Source: an uncultured Bacteroidales bacterium (GTDB lineage Bacteria > Bacteroidota > Bacteroidia > Bacteroidales > Paludibacteraceae). Taken from it: DNA of 64,000 nucleotides. Each line of letters opens with the position of its first letter. The first letter of the stretch is position 1. Under the pieces are notes generated by a model. The model was not told where the DNA came from, made no database searches, and saw only the letters and a list, made by a program, of their open reading frames with translations. The stretch lies in NCBI GenBank assembly GCA_902800215.1, contig CADCDS010000003.1:47318-111317 (forward strand), given 5' to 3'. The position numbers and the translations under genes were made by a program. Below, piece by piece: positions 34,201 to 43,111 of the stretch.

Positions 34201-35360
34201 TACATGAATACATTTTTAATTCGCCGCATGGCCTCCTCTATCTGTTCGGTGGAGATGGCATAGGAGAGCCGGATGCAGGCAGGGGATCCGAAGGCGGAGC
34301 CGGGCACGACAGCGACGTGTGCTTTTTCCAAGAGCATCTGAGTTACGGCATCGCCGTCGCCTATCGCACTCACGTCGGGGAAGAGATAGAAGGCACCTTG
34401 CGATTTGTTAAACTTCCATCCGGGGATGTCCGCCGCCAGACGACAGATCAGATCGCGTCGCTGTTCAAACACCCGGCGCATCTGCTCCACACAATTTTGC
34501 GGACCGTTGAGTGCCGTTTCAGCGGCTTTCTGCGCGACCATGGTGGCACAGGTTAGTTGCTGGCCCTGCAAACGGATACAGGCATTGAGGAAAGGGCGGT
34601 TTTTGGTCATCAGCCATCCAATCCGGTATCCGGTCATAGCATAGGCTTTGCTGACACCATTGATGAGGATGAGCCGCTCGGACAGGACGTCAAAAGCCGC
34701 CAGACTCAAAGGAGAAATATCGTATGCCAAGGAGGCGTAGATCTCATCGGAGAGAATATATACTTCGGGAAAATCACGTAATACGTTCATTAACTCCGTT
34801 AGTTTTTCCCGGTTATAGACGGATCCCGTGGGGTTATTCGGCGAGCAGAGGATGAGCATACGCGTTTTGTCCGTCAAGGCAGCACGTAGCTGTTGTGCGG
34901 TCATACAATAATCCTCTTCCATATTCGTTTGCACCGCCACCACTTTTCCTCCTGCCAGTTTCACCATCTCGCTGTAACTGACCCAACTCGGCATGGGGAT
35001 GATGACCTCATCGCCCGGGTTGATGGCAGTCTGAATGGCATTGTAGATCGCCATTTTGGCACCCACCGACACCATGACATCTTCGGCTTCCCACGCGATG
35101 CGGTTTCCTATAAGACTGTTCTGTTTCCGTGCCACCGCGGCACGTAAAGAAGCAAGTCCGGCTACAGCACCGTAATGTGAGAATCCGTTTTCGACCGCTT
35201 CCTGCGCCGCGTGCCGGATGTGGGCAGGCGTCTCAAAATCCGGTTCGCCGAGCGACATGCTGATCACATCGATGCCTGCCGCTTTCATCTCCCGGGCTTT
35301 AGCCGCCATGGCCAGACTCTGCGAGGCCGCTATCTGTTGTATTCTGTCTGCTATCTGCAT
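34200..35360 (-). CDS. Aspartate aminotransferase, class I
   Basis: 386 aa. PLP fold type I: DVISMSLGEPDFETP, YGAVAGLASLRAAVARK, MPSWVSYSEMVKLAGGKVV, CSPNNPTGSVY, and the PLP lysine in LINGVSKAYAMTGYRIGW. The pattern fits the AspAT 1-gamma type (aspartate to oxaloacetate), but a related aminotransferase cannot be excluded. Lies between glnN and pyrG in one transcript; a heptamer array fills the gap to glnN. Confidence 0.88.
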   Translation of the reverse strand: MQIADRIQQIAASQSLAMAAKAREMKAAGIDVISMSLGEPDFETPAHIRHAAQEAVENGFSHYGAVAGLASLRAAVARKQNSLIGNRIAWEAEDVMVSVGAKMAIYNAIQTAINPGDEVIIPMPSWVSYSEMVKLAGGKVVAVQTNMEEDYCMTAQQLRAALTDKTRMLILCSPNNPTGSVYNREKLTELMNVLRDFPEVYILSDEIYASLAYDISPLSLAAFDVLSERLILINGVSKAYAMTGYRIGWLMTKNRPFLNACIRLQGQQLTCATMVAQKAAETALNGPQNCVEQMRRVFEQRRDLICRLAADIPGWKFNKSQGAFYLFPDVSAIGDGDAVTQMLLEKAHVAVVPGSAFGSPACIRLSYAISTEQIEEAMRRIKNVFM

Positions 35361-35368
35361 GCTATAAA

Positions 35369-35396
35369 GGTTATTGGTTATAGGTGATAGGTTAAT
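35369..35396. repeat. Heptamer tandem array between glnN and the aminotransferase gene
   Basis: Four units GGTTATN/GGTGATA/GGTTAAT. Contains the glnN stop codon. Inverted relative of the CCTATCA array at 37700. Confidence 0.85.
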
Positions 35397-37587
35397 GTAT
35401 AAACATTAATTCACGATATTTTGGCAGGGTCCAGAGTTCATCATCGATGATGAGTTCGAGGGCGTCGGCATGGTCACGGATCTCGGCCATGAGTGGAAGA
35501 ACATTATCGTGATACGCAATGGCTTTGGCACGCTCGTCGGGTTGACGGTTGGCTTTATGGCGTGCTTCGGTCATGCGTTCGACGCCATCGAAGATAGCAC
35601 CCGAGTGCTGCTCGATCTGCTTGATGATGCTGTAGTCCATGGCGTTGAGCGAAGCGGTCTCATCTGCCGAGAAGACCTGCTTGACGGCAAGGACATTTTG
35701 CAGCAGCATCGTCTGATAGCGTTTGGCAGCCGGCAGCACATGGTTAACGACAAGGTCACCCATGACGCGGCTTTCGATCTGCAGTTTCTTGACGTAGGTC
35801 TCCCATTTGACTTCACATCGACTTTGCAGTTCCGCGCGTGTGAGTACACCTGTACGCTCGAACATTGTTATACTGGTGTCACTCAGGTAGCGGTCAATGA
35901 CGTAAGGCACGCTTTGCTCGCAGTCCAGTCCCCGCTTGTCAGCTTCGGTTTTCCATTCATCAGAATAACCGTTTCCATCAAAACGGATGGCTTTGCATGC
36001 CACGATATATTTCTTGATGACATCGAAGAGGACACGCTCTTTGGCTTCGCCTTTCTCGATACGTGCATCCACTTCTTCTTTGAAGAGTATCAACTGTTCC
36101 GCGACAGCGGCATTGAGTGCCAGCATGGCGGCACCGCAGTTAGCGGACGAACCGACCGCACGGAACTCAAAACGGTTTCCGGTAAAGGCAAAGGGCGAAG
36201 TGCGGTTACGGTCGGTGTTATCCAGGAGGATCTCCGGGATATTCGCAACTCCGAGTTTCATCTCTTTCTTGGCGTTGATGATGATAGCTTCTTCAGCGGT
36301 CGCATGCTCGAGTTTATCCAGCACCTCGCTGATCTGCTTGCCCAAGAAGACGGAGATGATAGCCGGCGGTGCCTCGTTAGCACCGAGACGATGCTCATTG
36401 GTGGCCGAGACGATGGAGGCTTTGAGAAGTCCGTTATGGCGCTGTACGGCCATGAGGACGTTGACGAGGAAGGTGATGAACTGCAGGTTCTGGTAAGGGT
36501 TCTTACCCGGCGCCAAGAGGTTGATACCGGTGTTGGTCTCCATGGACCAATTGCAATGTTTACCGCTACCATTGACGCCTGCATAGGGTTTCTCGTGCAG
36601 CAGTACCCGGAAATGATGTTTCTCGGCTACCCGCTCCATGATAGACATGACGAGCAGGTTATGGTCGTTAGCGAGGTTGACATCCTCGTAGATAGGTGCC
36701 ATCTCGAACTGATTCGGCGCTACCTCGTTATGGCGTGTACGCACCGGGATTCCGGCTTTGAGTGCTTCGTATTCGAGTTCCCTCATGAAGGCGAGTACCC
36801 GTGCCGGAATGGCTCCGAAATAATGGTCTTCGAGTTGTTGCGACTTAGCACTGTTATGTCCCATGAGGGTACGACCGGTGAGCATGAGATCCGGCCGGGC
36901 GTTATAAAGCGCTTCGTCCACCAGGAAATACTCCTGCTCCCATCCGAGGTTCGCATGCACATGCTTGACCTGTTTGTCAAAGTACGCACATACCTCACGA
37001 GCGGCATGACAGAGCGATGCCGTGGAACGAATGAGGGGTGTCTTATAGTCGAGTGCTTCACCGGTGTAAGCGACGAAGACCGTAGGAATACAGAGTGTGT
37101 CGCCGATAAGGAAGACGGGGGACGAAGGGTCCCAAGCCGAGTACCCGCGTGCCTCAAAGGTGTTTCGGATACCACCGTTCGGGAAAGACGATGCATCGGG
37201 TTCCTGCTGGTAAAGACTATCCCCGCTGAACTCTTCGATCAGGGCACCGTTCTTGAGGGTGAAGAACGCATCGTGCTTCTCTGCCGTACCTCCGGTGAGG
37301 GGTTGAAACCAATGGGTGAAATGGGTTGCACCTCGGTCCATTGCCCATTTGCGGATACCGATTGCTACAACGCCGGCGATGTCGCGATGGATGGTGCGAC
37401 CATTGTCCACGTCATCGAACAACTGGTCTAACACCTCCTGCGCGATATATTCCTTCATTTTCTCACGTGTGAACACATCGGAAGCGAAATAGTCACGGAC
37501 TCTTTCGTCATTGGAGATTGGAGATTGGAGATTGGAGATTTGATGATCAAATGCAGTTTTTAACGCATCAAAACGGATATTGCTCAT
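35392..37587 (-). CDS. glnN: Glutamine synthetase type III
   Basis: 731 aa, normal for the dodecameric GlnN of Bacteroidota and cyanobacteria. Makes glutamine from glutamate and ammonia. Seen: THFTHWFQPLTGGTAEKHDAF, GGIRNTFEARGYSAWDPSSP, GWEQEYFLVD, RHNEVAPNQFEMAPIYE, GVNGSGKHCNWSM and NRTSPFAFTGNRFEFRAVGSS. Start ATG 37587. The N terminus contains a heptamer array encoding QISNLQSPISN, absent from the conserved part of the family. First gene of the operon to dapL, promoter 37640-37671. Confidence 0.96.
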   Translation of the reverse strand: MSNIRFDALKTAFDHQISNLQSPISNDERVRDYFASDVFTREKMKEYIAQEVLDQLFDDVDNGRTIHRDIAGVVAIGIRKWAMDRGATHFTHWFQPLTGGTAEKHDAFFTLKNGALIEEFSGDSLYQQEPDASSFPNGGIRNTFEARGYSAWDPSSPVFLIGDTLCIPTVFVAYTGEALDYKTPLIRSTASLCHAAREVCAYFDKQVKHVHANLGWEQEYFLVDEALYNARPDLMLTGRTLMGHNSAKSQQLEDHYFGAIPARVLAFMRELEYEALKAGIPVRTRHNEVAPNQFEMAPIYEDVNLANDHNLLVMSIMERVAEKHHFRVLLHEKPYAGVNGSGKHCNWSMETNTGINLLAPGKNPYQNLQFITFLVNVLMAVQRHNGLLKASIVSATNEHRLGANEAPPAIISVFLGKQISEVLDKLEHATAEEAIIINAKKEMKLGVANIPEILLDNTDRNRTSPFAFTGNRFEFRAVGSSANCGAAMLALNAAVAEQLILFKEEVDARIEKGEAKERVLFDVIKKYIVACKAIRFDGNGYSDEWKTEADKRGLDCEQSVPYVIDRYLSDTSITMFERTGVLTRAELQSRCEVKWETYVKKLQIESRVMGDLVVNHVLPAAKRYQTMLLQNVLAVKQVFSADETASLNAMDYSIIKQIEQHSGAIFDGVERMTEARHKANRQPDERAKAIAYHDNVLPLMAEIRDHADALELIIDDELWTLPKYRELMFIH
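37511..37540. repeat. Heptamer tandem array inside glnN
   Basis: Four perfect TTGGAGA units. Coding strand TCTCCAA gives QISNLQSPISN. Same words in the GSCFA gene (55955) and at 58353. Confidence 0.95.
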
Positions 37588-37639
37588 ATTTTTGACGTTA
37601 TTTTTTGTTTTTAATCCGATTCATTTTCAAAATCGACCG

Positions 37640-37671
37640 CAAAATTACACAAAAAAAATGACATACGCAAG
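37640..37671 (-). promoter_or_regulatory. glnN operon promoter
   Basis: On the minus strand CTTG, 20 bp, TAATTTTG. Confidence 0.8.
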
Positions 37672-37699
37672 AGCATACATCATTTTTTTGTATTTTTTC

Positions 37700-37734
37700 C
37701 CTATCACCTATAACCTATCACCTTTCGCCATTAC
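37700..37734. repeat. Heptamer tandem array at the 3' end of the hydrolase gene
   Basis: Units CCTATCA, CCTATAA, CCTATCA, CCTTTCG, CCATTAC. The hydrolase stop codon (37718) and the codons for SNGER lie in it. Confidence 0.85.
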
Positions 37735-38803
37735 TCATCATCTCCACCACTTTGGGGAAGAAACGGGCGGATGCCCGGAGATGGGAGCCGTAGTTGCGGA
37801 TGTCAAAGGTGATATTCGGTTGATCCGGTAAACAACGGCGGAGGTGTTCTGCGCAAAGGGAGGTTACGACATTATCCTTGGTGGAATGGAAGACATAGAG
37901 GGGAGCCTTAGGAATCCAGGAAGGACAGATGATCTGTTGGTCAGCGATCTTGTCATTCAACGGATAGCGCACAAGACTGGAGCGTTTGAAACCCTCATAG
38001 ATCGACTTCATTTCCGGCAGGGAGGAATCCATCGCTTTGGGTGACATCCAGGTCTTAAGCCGATGATCCGTAAACTTAAAGAAGAGTTGGGAAGTAGAAT
38101 ACTCCTTACGTGCCAGATAGCGATCATAGATATCCTGCATCTTAGGCGTGAAATAGTCGGAGTAGTTGAGATGGAGGTCATAGGCGACATCGGTGCCGAC
38201 CACTAACATCGGTACAACAGCGGGCATGAACACTTTCTTCTTGGCGAGCGCATCGTCATAAGTAACCGCCACGTCGTAGGGTCCACCGCCTGCGTAGCAG
38301 GCCATGACGTGGTACCGATCGGCGTACTCTTCTTCCATTACCTTCATGGTCCACACGGCCGACGCACCGCCTTGCGAATAGCCGACGATATAGACGCTGT
38401 CGAGGGAGCACGCAAATTGCAAGCTATCGAGCATCGGATGGAGGACGGATAGCATATCGGCGCAGTTATGGGCGGTGAGTTCACCAGCCAGATAGGGATG
38501 CGGCAGATCCACCGTGACGCCATACCCGATGAGATCGGGCATGAGGAGGATATAATCCTCCTTGAAATAGGCGGCTTCACCGGTAGGTTTTATCGACGGC
38601 GTCTGGTCATTGGACGCGATGGTATAATGCGGAATGAGCACCACCCCTTTAGGCGTCTTATCCAAAGGATAAGAGAGCAGACCGGAGAGGGTGATAGAAT
38701 CCCCGTGCTGGTCGATGGACCGATAGAGCACGGCTTGCTCTTTGTTAGTCGCCAGCGCTTGAAGGCTGAGCGCTAAAAGGAGGATGAACGATAAGCGACG
38801 CAT
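37718..38803 (-). CDS. Secreted alpha/beta hydrolase (lipase/esterase-like)
   Basis: 361 aa. Signal peptide MRRLSFILLLALSLQALA. Alpha/beta hydrolase fold with KGVVLIPHYTIA, LLMPDLIGYG, the nucleophile elbow YIVGYSQGGASAVWTM (Ser), an acid after PLYVFHSTKDNVVTS, and a likely catalytic His in NYGSHLRAS. It resembles secretory lipases, but the substrate is unknown. Starts 1 bp after the BspA-like gene stop, so it is co-expressed with it. Its final residues come from a heptamer array. Confidence 0.82.
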   Translation of the reverse strand: MRRLSFILLLALSLQALATNKEQAVLYRSIDQHGDSITLSGLLSYPLDKTPKGVVLIPHYTIASNDQTPSIKPTGEAAYFKEDYILLMPDLIGYGVTVDLPHPYLAGELTAHNCADMLSVLHPMLDSLQFACSLDSVYIVGYSQGGASAVWTMKVMEEEYADRYHVMACYAGGGPYDVAVTYDDALAKKKVFMPAVVPMLVVGTDVAYDLHLNYSDYFTPKMQDIYDRYLARKEYSTSQLFFKFTDHRLKTWMSPKAMDSSLPEMKSIYEGFKRSSLVRYPLNDKIADQQIICPSWIPKAPLYVFHSTKDNVVTSLCAEHLRRCLPDQPNITFDIRNYGSHLRASARFFPKVVEMMSNGER

Positions 38804-38804
38804 G

Positions 38805-41147
38805 TTATTTCACTTTTTGTCCTTGAATGGTATAGAGTTGATCGTCTTGCAGGATATAAACGGATCCTTGACGAATGAGTTTCTGCGCTTTGTTAGCCGG
38901 GTTCACAACCACATCTGCGGTGTTAGATGGGTTATTGGACTCATACACCGCCACCAGCACGATGCCGTCTGACAGCATACCTTGCTGTACCTGCCAGCCA
39001 ATGAATGTAAAGCCTTCGAAATGCGGTTCATGGGGTACTGCCCATGTCTGCGCCTCCATATAGAAGGTTGTTGAGTCTTGCTTGAGGTAGGTAACAGGAA
39101 TAATCTTATCTTCGAACTGCAAGTCGGTAGCTACACCAATAATATTGTAGAATTCTTTCCACACATCCGCGGCCTGATAGAGGTCAATATAATCCATCGG
39201 CACATAGAGAATACAGGTCTGTTTATTCACATTATACAACGCGCGGGTAGGAATCGATTGCGGCGTGATGGCATAGTTATGAATCGCCTTCAGTTTGGAG
39301 CAGTTGTAGAATGCATCCTGATTGATCGTAGTGACAGACGACGGGATCAACACGTCTTCCAGCGCCCTACATTCCTCCAAGACACTGGTAGCTAAGGTCT
39401 TTATGCCCTTTGGAAATTCGAAGTTCTTGATGGATGTACAAGACTTGAACGCAGATTGACCGATAGAGGTAACGGTCTGAGGGATCGTAACATCATGGAG
39501 CAAGGAACAATTCTGGAAAGCAGACGCACCGATGGTTGTCAGTTTCTCGGGCAAGGCAATGTTCTCCAGTTTGTTCATCATATAGCACAAGGATCCGGGG
39601 ATCGTCTGCACACTGTCACCCAGGATGAAAGATGTGATCTTCGAATCGGTACTATAGAACGGTGCAGCGTCTCCGGTACTGATAGAGCAGGTCTTAGGCA
39701 GCCATGTGACCGAGGTCGTCGGGTTACCTTGGAAAGCCGCACTTCCAATGGAAGTCACGGTACTTGGGATCGTGATCTGAGCCAGTTTGCAGAATTCGAA
39801 TGCCCGTTGGTTGATGGTCTTCAGACCTTCATGCAGATTCACATTCGCTAGTTTGGAACAGCCGTAGAAGGCGTCCGTACTGATGGTCGTCAAGGTCGCC
39901 GGCAGTTCAATGGACTCCAGTGAAGTACAGCCTTCAAAGAAACTAACTGGAAGGGTATTCTGCGTTACGGGCAGGTTGATGGATTTCAAATTCGTGCAGT
40001 AATAAAATGCATATTGACCCAGCGAAGAAACCGAAGGCGGAAGGACGATCGTATCCAGCAGACTCATCTTATAGCAGATGTACGAAGGCACTGTCTGCAC
40101 GCTGTCGCCAAAGGTGAAGGATGTGATTTTCGAGTCTGTGCTGTAGAACGGTGCATATTCTCCTGTACCAATGGAGCAGTTCTTCGGAAGCCATGTGACC
40201 GAGGTGGTCGGGTTACTTTTGAACGCCCCATTACCGATGGATGTTACCGTACTCGGAACAGTGATTTCTGCCAGTTTACAGTTATAGAACGCACGTTGGT
40301 TTATGGTCGTTATACCTTCATGCAGGGTCACATTTTTCAGCGACGTACAACCATAGAAAGCATCCTGGCTGATGGTGGTCAGCGTAGCAGGCAGCTCGAT
40401 GGACTCCAATGATGTACAGCCTTCGAAGAAACTTACCGGAAGGGTCTTCTGCGTGACAGGAAGGTTGATGGATTTGAGAGATGTGCAGTACATGAACGCG
40501 TTCTGACCGAGCGAACTAACGGAGGACGGCAGCACGATCGTATCCAGTTGGCTCATCTTATAGCAAATATACGAAGGCACGGTCTGCACTTGGTTTCCGA
40601 ACGTGAACGAAGCAACCTGCGAGTTGGCGTTATAGAAAGGAGAATCTTCTCCCGTTCCGACAGAGCAATTAGCCGGCAGCCAAGTAACCGACTTGATGGG
40701 ATTGTTGTAAAATGCCTTATTTCCCATAGATGTCACCGTACTCGGGACAATGATCGTGTCCAGGTTACAGGAATAAAATGCTCTAAGACCAATCGTCGTC
40801 AGTCCTTCCGGCAAATTTACACTGCCTAATTTGGTACAATAATAGAAGGCGTCCGTGTTGATGGTCGTAATACTGTTTGGAAGAGTGACGGACTGCAAGT
40901 TCGTGCAACTCTCAAATGCTGACGTACCGATGGTCGTCACCGGATAGGTGTAGTTATTATACGTCACGGATGCCGGGATGGTGATATCAATAAAACCGGC
41001 ATAAGCCGACTTGTCTGTCGTCTGGTCTTGGACCAAGGTGGCGGTCGTGTTTCCTAAGGAAAAATAGAAACCGTTAATTTTGACGGTCTCGGCCATCATA
41101 CTTGTAGCGCATACGAGCGCAAGGATAATTACAGTTAATTTCTTCAT
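38805..41147 (-). CDS. BspA-type leucine-rich repeat surface protein
   Basis: 780 aa from ATG 41147; the upstream frame precedes the promoter. Signal peptide MKKLTVIILALVCATSMMA, then LRR_5 (BspA) repeats: AF..CT.L..I.LP..VT.I. An exact 163-residue superunit beginning WLP(A/K)NCS is tandemly duplicated (40682-40194 and 40193-39705), with a third degenerate copy. A Listeria-Bacteroides-like segment follows, and the C terminus, IRQGSVYILQDDQLYTIQG, is a tail common in exported Bacteroidales proteins. Such proteins bind host or matrix ligands. Promoter 41168-41199. Confidence 0.9.
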   Translation of the reverse strand: MKKLTVIILALVCATSMMAETVKINGFYFSLGNTTATLVQDQTTDKSAYAGFIDITIPASVTYNNYTYPVTTIGTSAFESCTNLQSVTLPNSITTINTDAFYYCTKLGSVNLPEGLTTIGLRAFYSCNLDTIIVPSTVTSMGNKAFYNNPIKSVTWLPANCSVGTGEDSPFYNANSQVASFTFGNQVQTVPSYICYKMSQLDTIVLPSSVSSLGQNAFMYCTSLKSINLPVTQKTLPVSFFEGCTSLESIELPATLTTISQDAFYGCTSLKNVTLHEGITTINQRAFYNCKLAEITVPSTVTSIGNGAFKSNPTTSVTWLPKNCSIGTGEYAPFYSTDSKITSFTFGDSVQTVPSYICYKMSLLDTIVLPPSVSSLGQYAFYYCTNLKSINLPVTQNTLPVSFFEGCTSLESIELPATLTTISTDAFYGCSKLANVNLHEGLKTINQRAFEFCKLAQITIPSTVTSIGSAAFQGNPTTSVTWLPKTCSISTGDAAPFYSTDSKITSFILGDSVQTIPGSLCYMMNKLENIALPEKLTTIGASAFQNCSLLHDVTIPQTVTSIGQSAFKSCTSIKNFEFPKGIKTLATSVLEECRALEDVLIPSSVTTINQDAFYNCSKLKAIHNYAITPQSIPTRALYNVNKQTCILYVPMDYIDLYQAADVWKEFYNIIGVATDLQFEDKIIPVTYLKQDSTTFYMEAQTWAVPHEPHFEGFTFIGWQVQQGMLSDGIVLVAVYESNNPSNTADVVVNPANKAQKLIRQGSVYILQDDQLYTIQGQKVK
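39705..40682 (-). repeat. Two tandem 489-bp superunits in the BspA-like gene
   Basis: Residues 156-318 and 319-481 align unit to unit (both include SFFEGCTSLESIELPATLTT). A third partial copy follows. Could recombine to change protein length. Confidence 0.85.
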
Positions 41148-41167
41148 ATCAAAACAATTTTGCGGTG

Positions 41168-41199
41168 CAAAATTACATAAAAAAAATGACATACGCAAA
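41168..41199 (-). promoter_or_regulatory. BspA-like gene promoter
   Basis: On the minus strand TTTG, 20 bp, TAATTTTG. Confidence 0.87.
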
Positions 41200-41217
41200 T
41201 GTATGTCACTTTTTTTG

Positions 41218-42969
41218 TTATTTTACCAGAATTTTCTTGGTATGCCACTCTCCATCGTAGTACGATTTGATGAAATAGACACCGATCGGGAGTTGACTTG
41301 TGTTCACTTCACCGTTATAGACTCCTAACAATTTACCGCTTATATCGACGAGGTAATGGATGCCTTCCCCATGCGGGATGTCGGGGTTGTTCTCCAGATC
41401 CTTTGCGTCAAAGGGATTTGGTATAAATTGGTCATTGGATATTGGATATTGGATATCGGATTCTTCGCAACTCGGCATTGCCGAGAACTCCACGATGGTG
41501 CGTACAAGCATGTCGTTCAGGTGCTCCACCTTGAGGCTGTCGGTGGTTGGTTTGAGATGGGTGTCGCCGATACCGGAGTCGTCAGTCAGGAAGAAGGAGG
41601 TGCCGTTGGTGACCAAAGCAATGCAACGCATGAGCAGTTCAGCACTTTCCTCTATTCCGCTGCAAACGACCGGCACGATACGAATACCTTGTGCGGCGGC
41701 GTTGAGCACTTGTTCGTGCAGCAAGGCGACGGTGGCAGAATCCTGATGACAGGGAGCATCTAATATAAGGAACGCGATGCGTGCGCGTGCGTTAGAGTCC
41801 CATCCGCCGGAGTTGATAGCCGCCATGAGTGCTTCAGGCACCGCTTCGGGATAGTCACCTCCCCCACCCGCTGACTGCTGATCGATGAAGGACTTGGTGG
41901 TCTCCACATCTTCCGTCAGACGGGACAGGCGGGTGATATACTCATCTCCGTGATCGCGATAGACAACAGCGCCGGTACGGATATTCAGACCATTGGTCGC
42001 TTCTTTGGCACGGCTGATGACATCCTTCATCTCAGCCTGCAGGTAACGCAACTCATCGCCCATCGAACCCGTAGCGTCAAAGACGAAGAACACATCTACA
42101 TCGGGACCTTGGCCGTTAGCTGTTGGCTGTTGGCATTCCTCATCGACCACAATCGTCATCCACTCCGGTTGATCGACATCTGCCGTTTGACCGAACAGAC
42201 CGTTCCACAGTTCGGCTTTACCGGTGTTATCCGTGACGGCTTGGAAGACCGTGTTGCCTTGCTTGTCCGTCAGGTTAACCGGATAATTGGCGATCGGATA
42301 GCCGGCTTGGTTCTTGACCTGGACCGTAAACCGATGCTTGGGCGATAACTTCCAATTCTTCACATGCGCCTTATGGGTGCTGTCGATGACGGTCGGCCAG
42401 AAATACCACTTGGCAAAATCATTCACTTCGCCTGCGGTTAAGCGGCCTGCAGAGAGGTCGTTAGCGGACTCGACGATACCTAATGTTTCCACTTCCACCA
42501 TAGGCATCGCTTCGGAATGCTTAGCCGGTTTGGTATGCTTGGACGGTTTGGTTTTTGCAGACGTTCGAAGGTAGTATGTATCCTTCATTGCTGAAACACG
42601 CCCGTAACCGACGACCTTCTCTTCGGCCACGAACATCCCATCTTCCTCTTCATATTCAAAGAGCAAATCATCGTGTTGGGGCGGTGTGTAGGGAACGGCG
42701 GTCAGGGTGACGATAGTGAGGCCGGAAACAGGAGTCGCTATCTTAAGCGGCAGGAAACGCTGATTCTCAAAAGCCAGACTATCGATGCCTTTCAGTTGTT
42801 CGGGTTTAAACACCACCCTACCGTCATACGAGGTAAAGAGGGTATCGGTACCGGCGATGACGGCTACATCATTAAGCAGCGCCTTCGTCGAGTCCATCAC
42901 GATGACCGTGGTAGCTTTTGCAGCGGTCAAACAGAGCAATAATGCACAAAGAGAGACAAATTTCTTCAT
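41218..42969 (-). CDS. Secreted vWA-domain protein with T9SS sorting tail
   Basis: 583 aa from ATG 42969. Signal peptide MKKFVSLCALLLCLTAAKA. N-terminal half of beta-rich segments, then a vWA domain at about 290-490 with a MIDAS-like motif VFFVFDATGSMGDEL (D-x-T-G-S) and AFLILDAPCH. The C-terminal 30 residues (LPIGVYFIKSYYDGEWHTKK) match the type A sorting domain of type IX secretion, so it is probably exported to the surface. Two heptamer arrays fall inside it (41427 and 42111). No consensus promoter seen. Confidence 0.85.
   Translation of the reverse strand: MKKFVSLCALLLCLTAAKATTVIVMDSTKALLNDVAVIAGTDTLFTSYDGRVVFKPEQLKGIDSLAFENQRFLPLKIATPVSGLTIVTLTAVPYTPPQHDDLLFEYEEEDGMFVAEEKVVGYGRVSAMKDTYYLRTSAKTKPSKHTKPAKHSEAMPMVEVETLGIVESANDLSAGRLTAGEVNDFAKWYFWPTVIDSTHKAHVKNWKLSPKHRFTVQVKNQAGYPIANYPVNLTDKQGNTVFQAVTDNTGKAELWNGLFGQTADVDQPEWMTIVVDEECQQPTANGQGPDVDVFFVFDATGSMGDELRYLQAEMKDVISRAKEATNGLNIRTGAVVYRDHGDEYITRLSRLTEDVETTKSFIDQQSAGGGGDYPEAVPEALMAAINSGGWDSNARARIAFLILDAPCHQDSATVALLHEQVLNAAAQGIRIVPVVCSGIEESAELLMRCIALVTNGTSFFLTDDSGIGDTHLKPTTDSLKVEHLNDMLVRTIVEFSAMPSCEESDIQYPISNDQFIPNPFDAKDLENNPDIPHGEGIHYLVDISGKLLGVYNGEVNTSQLPIGVYFIKSYYDGEWHTKKILVK
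41427..41461. repeat. Heptamer tandem array inside the vWA gene (a)
   Basis: ATTGGTC, then three perfect ATTGGAT and ATCGGAT. Encodes SDIQYPISNDQF, close to the SPISN peptide of glnN. Confidence 0.92.
42111..42138. repeat. Heptamer tandem array inside the vWA gene (b)
   Basis: GGCCGTT, AGCTGTT, GGCTGTT and a decayed unit. Encodes CQQPTANGQG; same word family as in alaS and pheS. Confidence 0.82.
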
Positions 42970-43015
42970 AAATAACCAATTTTTACCAAATAATTTACAA
43001 TAATTATGCCAAAGA

Positions 43016-43047
43016 CTTGCATAATTCAAATTTTTGTTGTAATTTTG
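43016..43047 (+). promoter_or_regulatory. glyS promoter
   Basis: CTTG, 20 bp, TAATTTTG. The leader begins with a perfect hairpin, CCGGAT TAG ATCCGG (43058-43072), which may stabilise the 5' end. Confidence 0.8.
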
Positions 43048-43111
43048 CACCGCAAAACCGGATTAGATCCGGACCAAGATATTTCGCAGTATAGAAAATA
43101 ATTATAGCTTT

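Noticed and set aside
35470-37431. 653-aa plus-strand open frame antisense to glnN
   Set aside because: Mirror of the glnN codons. The protein has no recognisable domain, and glnN is certain.
37511-37540. CRISPR array
   Set aside because: The tandem repeats here and elsewhere have 7-11 bp units without spacers, and no cas genes are present.
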